The position numbers and the translations under genes were made by a program. Positions 56,901 through 64,000 of a stretch of 64,000 bases of DNA are shown here, one piece after another. The DNA is from Mytilisepta virgata. Lineage: Eukaryota; Mollusca; Bivalvia; Mytilida; Mytilidae. The stretch is from positions 1 to 64,000 of the forward strand of contig JAPWFG010000076.1 of the NCBI GenBank assembly GCA_028015205.1, written 5' to 3'. Below the pieces are notes generated by a model that saw nothing but the letters and a program-made list of their open reading frames with translations, did not search any database and was not told the DNA's origin. Position 1 is the first letter of the stretch, and each line of letters opens with the position of its first letter.

Positions 56901-57600
56901 GATTGATCAATCACAGAATCGTACAAATTATTTTGTGCAGATTTAAGTGTATCCAAGACAAAATGTTGACATTATGTAATAGAATTGGCATCTAATCCTA
57001 CTTACTTTTTAATTCTAATTGATTCTTCCCCTACAATATAAAAATCATCATACAGTATAATGTTGTATAAAATTAATTTATTGAGGTTTTGTAAAAATTG
57101 AAACAAAAAATGACATGTTCATACAGTGATAATTTGGTGATTTCCGAATTGGTCACTATATATCGTGGTCATGACAAACACTGTGGCCACTACTTGCCAC
57201 GCTATTTTACTGTGGCATGCCACTATATATCGAGTTTTAATTGTGGTGCTACCGTGGTCGTCAGTCCAACACGATAGAATATCATGGCAGATCGTGGTAA
57301 CGTTTGTTTCGGGTAATACACATTATTATGATTGGTCTTCTCCTGGAGTAAATAATCTCTTTAATTTATCAACAAGTAATACATAATCAATATGTTTAGC
57401 CTCATTTTTGCTGTTTCAGAGTTTTATAGCAAGAAATTTTAAACTTACGTTGCTGGTAAAAAAAAAAAATAAATGTATAAATAATTAATCGTGTTATAAA
57501 TAAACATTATATTTGCTTTAATTCCAATTTTTTCATAGTTATTAATTTCCTGTGAAATCTAATGTTTTTTATTTTCGTCCAACATCAGTGTCAGTATAAA
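56901..57600. other. No gene or repeat recognised
   Basis: The sequence is AT-rich. A patch at 57155-57300 is richer in GTGG and CCAC words, but no frame, hairpin or tandem unit explains it. Confidence 0.4.
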
Positions 57601-59604
57601 TAAAATGCTCCGCTGGGCGCAGTTAGATACGACCGCAGATGTCGAACCCTGAATAGTTGGGGCAATTATGAACACAACATTCAAGCTTGATACAATACTG
57701 AATTTGGATTGTGAATAAATATTTGACACAGCATAGGTTTCTGACACAGAATGAATGTTGTCTAAGAACTTAAAAATTCTTAATTTACCTATTCAAACCA
57801 TATCAGTATTATTTGTTTTTATATATAAATCAGAAATAACCAATTTAAAATTGGGCACACATATCAATTTCTTGCTATTGCGCAATACTGTGCAATTGAA
57901 GATTTCTTGCTATTGCCCAATACTGTACAATTGAAAATTTCTTGAAATATTTGACACATAATAGGTTTCTGACACAGAATAACTGAAATCAAAGAACTTA
58001 GAATTGGTCATATGATTTCAATTTATATTCAATTTTTTGCTTCTTGTGCAATACAATATGCTTTGGAGAATTGACCCCCCCCCCCCCCAAAAAAAAAAAT
58101 AATAATTTACCCCTTTTTTTAGCTTTTGTGCAATACGCTATGAAGTTGCACATTGACCCCCCCCCCTCCCCAAAAAAAAAAAAAAAAAAAAACAATAAAA
58201 TTTACTGTAACACCCCCCCCCCCCCCTTTTTTTGCTAAAAAAAATTTGAAATTTTCTTTTTAATTTATGAAATATGAAATGAGAAAAAAATTGCCCCCTT
58301 CCCAATTTCTCATTTACCCCCCCTAAATTTTGTTTTCAACTCCCCCCCCCCCCCATTTCTTTATACTTTGCAACCATAACAGCCCATTTAAATACACCAT
58401 AACATATTAAAATAGAAAATGACATCATAGTCATGGATGGCAAATTTTAAATATACATAATTTAAAAGCAGTTTAAATGAGATAAACAAAAAAGCTTCAT
58501 CGGCACATTTTATATTGGCAAATTTCCAATGGAATTTGTTAATAATAAAGTTTGATAACAGGGCACACATATCAATTTCTTGCTATTGCGCAATACTGTG
58601 CAATTGAAAATTTCTTCAAATATTTGACACATAATAGGTTTCTGACACAGAATAACTGAAATCAAAGAACTTGGAATTGGTCATATGATTTGAATTTATA
58701 TTCAATTTTTTGCTTCTTGTGCAATACAATATGCTGTGGAGAATTGCCCCCCCCCTCCAAAAAAAAATAATTTACCCCTTTTTTAGCTTTAATTTTGGAC
58801 CCCGATTTGGACCAACTTGAAAACTGGGCCCATAATAAAAAAACTAAGTACATTGTACATGTTTAGATTCAGCATATCAAAGAACCCCAAGAATTCAATT
58901 TTTGTTAAAATCAAACAAAGTCTAATTTTGGACCCCTTTGGACCTTAATGTAGACCAATTTGAAAACGGGACCAAAAATTAAGAATCTAAATGCATGGTT
59001 AGATTCGGCATATGAAAGAACCCCATTAGTTCAATTTTCGATGAAATCAAACAAAGTTTAATTTTGGACCCTTTTGGCCCCTAATTCCTAAACTGTTGGG
59101 ACCAAAACTCCAAAAATCAATCCCAACCTTCCTTTTGTGGTCATAAACCTTGTGTTTAAATTTCATAGATTTCTATTTACTTATACTAAAGTTATTGTGC
59201 AAAAACCAAGAAAAATGCTTATTTGGGCCCTTTTTTAGCCCCTAATTCCTAAACTGTTGGGACTAAAACTCCCAAAAACAATCCCAACCTTCCTTTTGTG
59301 GTCATAAACCTTGTGTTAAAATTTCATAGATTTCTATTTACTTATACTAGAGTTATTGTGCGAAAACCAAGAAAAATGCTTATTGGGCCCTTTTTTGGCC
59401 CCCAATTCTTAGACTGTTGGGACCAAAACTCCCAAAATCAATCCCAACCTTCCTTTTGTGGTCATAAACCTTGTGTTTAAATTTCATAGATTTCTATTAA
59501 CTTATACTAAAGTTATAGTGCGAAAACCAAATGTCTTCGGACGACGACGCAGACGACGCCAACGTCATACCAATATACGACCGCAAAAATTTTGCGGTCG
59601 TATA
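57601..59604 (+). mobile_element. E family element, copy 6 (un-nested)
   Basis: It starts TAAAATGCTCCGC after TATAAA and ends with the hairpin at 59574-59604, followed by ATAAATGGG. The order is 5' hairpin, ATACGACCGCA, C/A homopolymers (58073-58340), GGACC cores, three cores of about 160 bp, and GACGACGACGCAGACGACG. At 2004 bp it is a good full-length reference. Confidence 0.9.
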
Positions 59605-60674
59605 ATAAATGGGTCACTGTGCAGAGAATGATTGACAACAATCTTGACCAAGTGGTAAATATATCATTTTAAGTAACAGGTAAAGGTATTATCAACTTGA
59701 TTGTTTATACCCTGAACAAGGAAGGTGTGGTATCAATGATTTGTAACATGAATTGACAGGTGTGACAAAACAACATTCTCGTGCAAAACCCATTATCTTC
59801 AAATACAGTTGGTTTATTTTGGAAAAATTGTTTTGAGCACTGGGATATGTACCTTAAAAAATGCAGACTCACGGATGTTCGGGGAAAATATTAACTTTAG
59901 CTTCAAATACACTTACTATGTACTCCTTGAATAGAAAAAAAATGCCAACATACATGTAGTTTTATAATATATTATGGCAAACGTAATTTTGTTTTTGCCG
60001 AGGATAGAAAGAACAGAATTTGAGACAAAATACCATTCTAAAATTGTTGTATAGATAAAAATAATAATTAAAAAAAGATCAACAATTATTATTCTTGGAT
60101 AAAAATAAAAGACTTGGTCAATCAAACCAAATGGTTGTTCCACAGTTCTGTGTTGCAATATTGTTGATATTACGGCAAGCAGTGGTTCAGATAATAATTG
60201 AAATGTTTTTTTTTCAACCTAATAATTGACAGTTGGCCCTGGGTCACCTGTATGATTAGATTGATGAAACACGATTTTCAAAAAGGGTCCTATTACATGT
60301 ATTGAGAACCATACAAATATTTAAAAAATATATCTTATTGTTGTACCTAAAATGACTATTATGACCCATCTCTCTATTTTTTTAACATTATTTTACTTTT
60401 TTTATTAAGTATAAAATTGTGTACCTTTCTAAAATATGAATACTGCATACTTCACATATTTTTATATTAAAACAATGAAAATTTAGAGAATTTTCATTTC
60501 CCTCTTTATAGATTCACATTGTATGGTATATTTATTTCTTAACTTAATTTTTTTATCTTCTACAATACGATAAACCTCGACCTGTAGCAGATAAAGGTAG
60601 GTATACTCATACTTGTATAACAAAAACTTTGGTCAGGTAAATGTATAATAAACACAGGTGTCAAAATTAATCTG
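59605..60674. other. No gene or repeat recognised
   Basis: This is AT-rich sequence with frequent stops. An 80-codon minus-strand frame at 59916-60158 has no supporting signals. Confidence 0.4.
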
Positions 60675-60689
60675 TCCATTTAAGTTAGG

Positions 60690-61044
60690 ATGGATGGATG
60701 AATTATTGTTTAACGTCTAGTGGCAACCAGGTGCATATCAGGACGAGAACATGTTGATATGATAATGAATATGATCCCTGCTTTGTGCTAGAACGACACG
60801 CTAAGTCAGATTTTTAATGTGCTAGCTCACGAGGTAACTGTCCGCAGGAAGACATATCACCTCACTCGGACACATTATACTGACTCCGAGCCGACCAGTC
60901 TTTGCTCTTACTCCTAGATGCCGCGTGCTTGGCGGAGAAGCAGCAAATACCAATTTTAATGTCTTTGGTTTGACCCGGCCGGGGATCGAACCCGCGACCT
61001 TCCACACTCGGGGCGAGCATCCTACCACGAGACCACCGAGGCGG
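60690..61044 (-). mobile_element. tRNA-derived SINE, copy 2
   Basis: It belongs to the same family and orientation as 19043-19402. The minus-strand head is CCGCCTCGGTGGTCTCGTGG with a perfect B-box-like GGTTCGATCC. The tail ends TTCATCCATCCATCC. A perfect 15-bp target duplication TCCATTTAAGTTAGG flanks it (60675-60689, 61045-61059). Confidence 0.95.
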
Positions 61045-61308
61045 TCCATTTAAGTTAGGTAACAACTTGTTGAAAAGTAGATTAACACATTTATTATCCA
61101 AAGTATATTGAGTTTATCAAATAATTATCCGCATTTAAAAATCATAATGTTTTTACAAATATATGCAAACATTATAAAATTGTGCAATTAAAGAAAAATA
61201 CAAAACGTAGTATTTAGGTTCTTGTATTGCTTATAATTGGAAATTATTACATTTGTAGTTCTGATGGATAGACAATATTTTGATATTTAAAATATCTACT
61301 GTTGCTGC

Positions 61309-61309
<1 letters not shown>

Positions 61310-61366
<57 letters not shown>
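61310..61366. repeat. (CTAT)n(AT)n compound microsatellite
   Basis: About seven CTAT/TATC units pass directly into a TA run of about 26 bp. The sequence on each side (61060-61309, 61367-61445) shows nothing recognisable. Confidence 0.95.
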
Positions 61367-61369
<3 letters not shown>

Positions 61370-61445
61370 TAACACAGTCACTCTTTGAAACTAAGCTTTA
61401 AACGTAAGCTGACAATTAAAACCCTAAATTTAAATAGGTCAACAA

Positions 61446-62904
61446 ACAAGAAGTTCTCAAGAGCCTGTATCGCTCACCTGGATTTACCTTTTCACCTTGA
61501 ACAGGACTAAAAATTGAAGTGTTGCAGTCAGTTTGGCTGATTTTTCTATATAGTTCTATGTTAAACTAAGTTCAGCTATGGCAGTCCTCTTGGTTGATAG
61601 TCCAGGTCAATGGAAACATTTCTAAAAGAGAACCAACTAAGGACCATTACTGCTAAGTTTTGTTCCAACTGGCTAAGTGGTTTCAGACAAGAAGATTTTT
61701 AAATGAATTTTCACATGGGGGCAAAATATTTAACAAAGTTCAGCCGTGGCAGCCATCTTGGTTGAAAAATTTGGGTGATCGGACCCAATTCTGAAAGAGG
61801 ACCTCCTAAGGACCATTGCTGCCAACTCTAGTTCCAATATGTCAAGTGGTTTCAGACAAGAAGATTTTTCAATGAATTTTCCCAAAGGGCCTATGTTAAA
61901 CTAAGTTTGGCTGTGGCGGCCACCTTGGTTGACAGTCCTGGTCATCGGACGAAATTATGAAAGAGGACCATCTAAGAACCATTGCTACCAAGTCTAGTTC
62001 TAATTGGCTTAGTGGTTTCAGACAAGAAGATTTTTGAGTGAATTTCCCAAAGGGTCTTATGTTAAACTAAGATCGGCTGTGGTGGCCACCTTGGTTGACA
62101 GTCCGGGTCATCGGACAAACTTCTGAGAGGACCACCTAAGGACCATTACTGCCAAGCTTGGTTACAATTAGCCTTGTAGTTTCATAGAAATAAATCTATC
62201 CCCTCTTTTTCCTACTTTTAGTAACAGCAGCCATCTTGGTTGGAAGTCGGGAAGGCCAGACATAATTTTGGAAGGGGGCCACCCAAGGACTATTCCACAA
62301 AAGTTTGGTCCCAAATGGACCAGTGGTTTCAGAAGAAAGATCTTTAAAGGAAAGTTTACGTCGGATGCTGTCTTTAAAGTGCAAACACTCCTATAAGGGG
62401 TCAATCAATGATTTCGGTCATGTTGACTTATTTGTAGATCTTGCTTTGTTGAACATTTTTGCTGTTTACAATTTGCCTTTATCTATAATAATATTCAAGA
62501 TAACCAAAAACTGCAAAATTTCCTTAAAATTAACAATTCAGGGGCAATAATCCAACAAAGGGTTGACCAATTCGTCAGAAAATTTCATGGCATGTAGATC
62601 TTGACCTGATGAACATTTTTACCCCATCCATTTGGCTGTAAATGCTTCACCTTTTGAGATACAAGACAAAAACTGCAGTTTACCCCTATGTTCTATTTTA
62701 AGCAATAGCGGCCAAGTTTGATTATGGATCAAAACCTCGGATATAATTTATAAACTAGAGGAACATTCACTTAAAGTTATGAAGTATTTGGCCTAGTAGT
62801 TTCTGAGGAGAGGATCCTTGAAATAGCTTACGACGATGGATGCCGAAGACAGACGAGGACGGACGGCAAGTGATGGCATAAACTTACATGGCCCTTTGTG
62901 AGCT
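61446..62904 (+). mobile_element. G element, decayed ends, un-nested
   Basis: The 5' hairpin is mutated (AAGTTCTCAAGAGCCT) and followed by TATCGCTCACCTGG. Cores match 11301-11970 (GGTTTCAGACAAGAAGATTT) and then 26880-28600 (CCAACAAAGGGTTGAC). The 3' hairpin is reduced to TTACATGGCCCTTTGTGAGCT-like sequence ending at 62904. It serves as the uninterrupted reference for 11301-16830 and 26880-28608. Confidence 0.8.
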
Positions 62905-63097
62905 AAAAATTATGGACATTTACTGTATGTTAGCTGAAATTGACCATAACAAATGATCGAGAAACTATAGATAGATGAATGTCATACATGTACATGTATT
63001 CAAAACACCACAAAAAGATATATTGACACTTACAATGTAATTTACCTGAACAAGAAAAATTATGAACATGTAGCCAGTGCGCTACACAATATGTAAA

Positions 63098-63635
63098 CTA
63101 GAAATACTGTGTTGGTATGGGAAACCCCAAATATTCATCAGATCAAAATCTAAAATAGGAGGTGCACTATGGCATCATATAATAAAGATCCTCTGAAAGT
63201 TTCATCAAATTCCATTCAGTGGTTTAGGAGGAGTTGTGGATGGTATCATGGTACCCTATCACAATGAATGTCAAAATCCATGTTTTGGTATGGGTAACCC
63301 CAAATATTCATCCGATCAAAATCTAAAATAGGAGGTGCACTATGGCATCATGCAATAAAGATCCTCTGAAAGTTTCATCAAATTCCATATAGTGGTTTAG
63401 GAGGAGTTGCAGATGGCATCATGGTACCCCCTATCACATTGAAAGTGAAAGTCCAAAAATTGGTCTGATCAAATTCTAAAATAGGAGGTGCACAATGCCA
63501 TCATGGGATGAAGATTCTTTGAAAGTTTCATCAAATTCCATTCAGTAGTTTAGGAGCAGTTGCGGATACAAAGGTCGGACGGATGGACGGATGGACACAA
63601 CGAATACTATATACCTCAAACGCAGGGGTATAATA
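63098..63635 (+). mobile_element. CTAGAAATACTG family element, copy 2
   Basis: It starts CTAGAAATACTGTG, but the hairpin and the ATACCCCC region are deleted. Cores contain AAAATAGGAGGTGCAC and TTTCATCAAATTCCAT. The end is GGACGGATGGACGGATGG, then ACACAACGAATACTAT, then GGGGTATAATAAT. Confidence 0.75.
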
Positions 63636-64000
63636 ATTATAATAAATACAGGTGAAGCAATGGACACATCTTTTAACTAAAGTGTGTCTTGCACTTTCAA
63701 GGTAACGATTGGCAAATTATTCATACCGCAGATGCCCAGAATAAACATTTATACATTTTATGACACACCTGAACACCTGTGGTTTTTACCTTTGGGTAAC
63801 AGGATTCACAGGGCAAAATGAATCGAAATCTAAAACTCATACCATTTTAATTAAAAGACACTTATATGCAAAGCCAAACAAAAAGAAACGAAAAAATTCA
63901 CATTCAAACAGAAGTTTGAAACATAGTAATGTAAACAAAAAGAAAGAAATCTTCACGAAAAAGAAAAAATTGCATGATAAATTATAATGAACATTAATTT
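63636..64000. other. No gene supported
   Basis: The sequence is AT-rich. The 75-codon lysine-rich frame at 63760-63987 comes from an A-rich tract and has no other support. Confidence 0.4.

Noticed and set aside
60950..61044. A tRNA gene
   Set aside because: The tRNA-like head belongs to a SINE with a 355-bp body and target duplications. A complete functional cloverleaf was not verified.
63760..63987. Lysine-rich 75-codon frame
   Set aside because: It comes from A-rich sequence; composition alone explains it.

Overview
Animal nuclear DNA, AT-rich, almost entirely built from interspersed repeats, with no intact protein-coding gene that I can support. The repeat vocabulary (tandem-core elements with GACGG-type microsatellites and terminal hairpins, plus a tRNA-headed SINE) fits a bivalve mollusc, most likely a mytilid mussel. 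That assignment is inference: species identity cannot be read from the sequence alone.

Layout. 1-4170: stacked elements of one hairpin family (called GTC here) with a 970-bp near-perfect duplication and eight terminal-hairpin modules. 4336-6467: first of six copies of a second family (called E, 3' hairpin arm TATACGACCGCAAAA). 6900-10230: remnant of a minus-strand, intron-containing MULE-type transposase gene (exons near 7560-7861 and 8628-8874, perhaps 10003-10075), its introns filled with other elements. 10232-16830: nested insertions up to three deep. 16879-17094: an unrecognised but coding-looking terminal exon. 17300-19492: an older element carrying a third family (AGGCTC family, called G) and a SINE with perfect target-site duplications. 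20041-21412: degraded cores. 21729-25011: a 3.3-kb element with long inverted termini and a TTAA target duplication. 25506-28608: G elements, one complete and un-nested. 28721-29066: a 41-bp minisatellite. 29399-29755: a broken coding-like frame. 30876-35785: E copy with a nested G element. 35786-39910: mostly unassigned, with a Tc1/mariner-like MITE. 39911-43903: G elements, one split by an E copy. 44841-56060: an 11.2-kb cluster of nested and tandem G and E elements inserted into an older repeat whose uninterrupted paralogue lies inverted at 29850-30640. 57601-59604: last E copy. 60690-61044: second SINE. 61446-62904 and 63098-63635: further elements.

The main result is architectural. At least five families with unrelated sequences share one plan: a start (often CTAGA or ACAAGA) in an A-run; a short 5' hairpin; a subterminal motif; tandem core repeats of about 110-185 bp; usually a GAC/GACGG-rich microsatellite; and a 3' hairpin whose right arm is the reverse complement of the 5' subterminal motif, ending against an A-run. 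Stem sequences differ between copies while pairing is kept. This resembles non-autonomous Helentron-type elements and the bivalve 'pearl' elements, but no replicase or transposase for them is present here.
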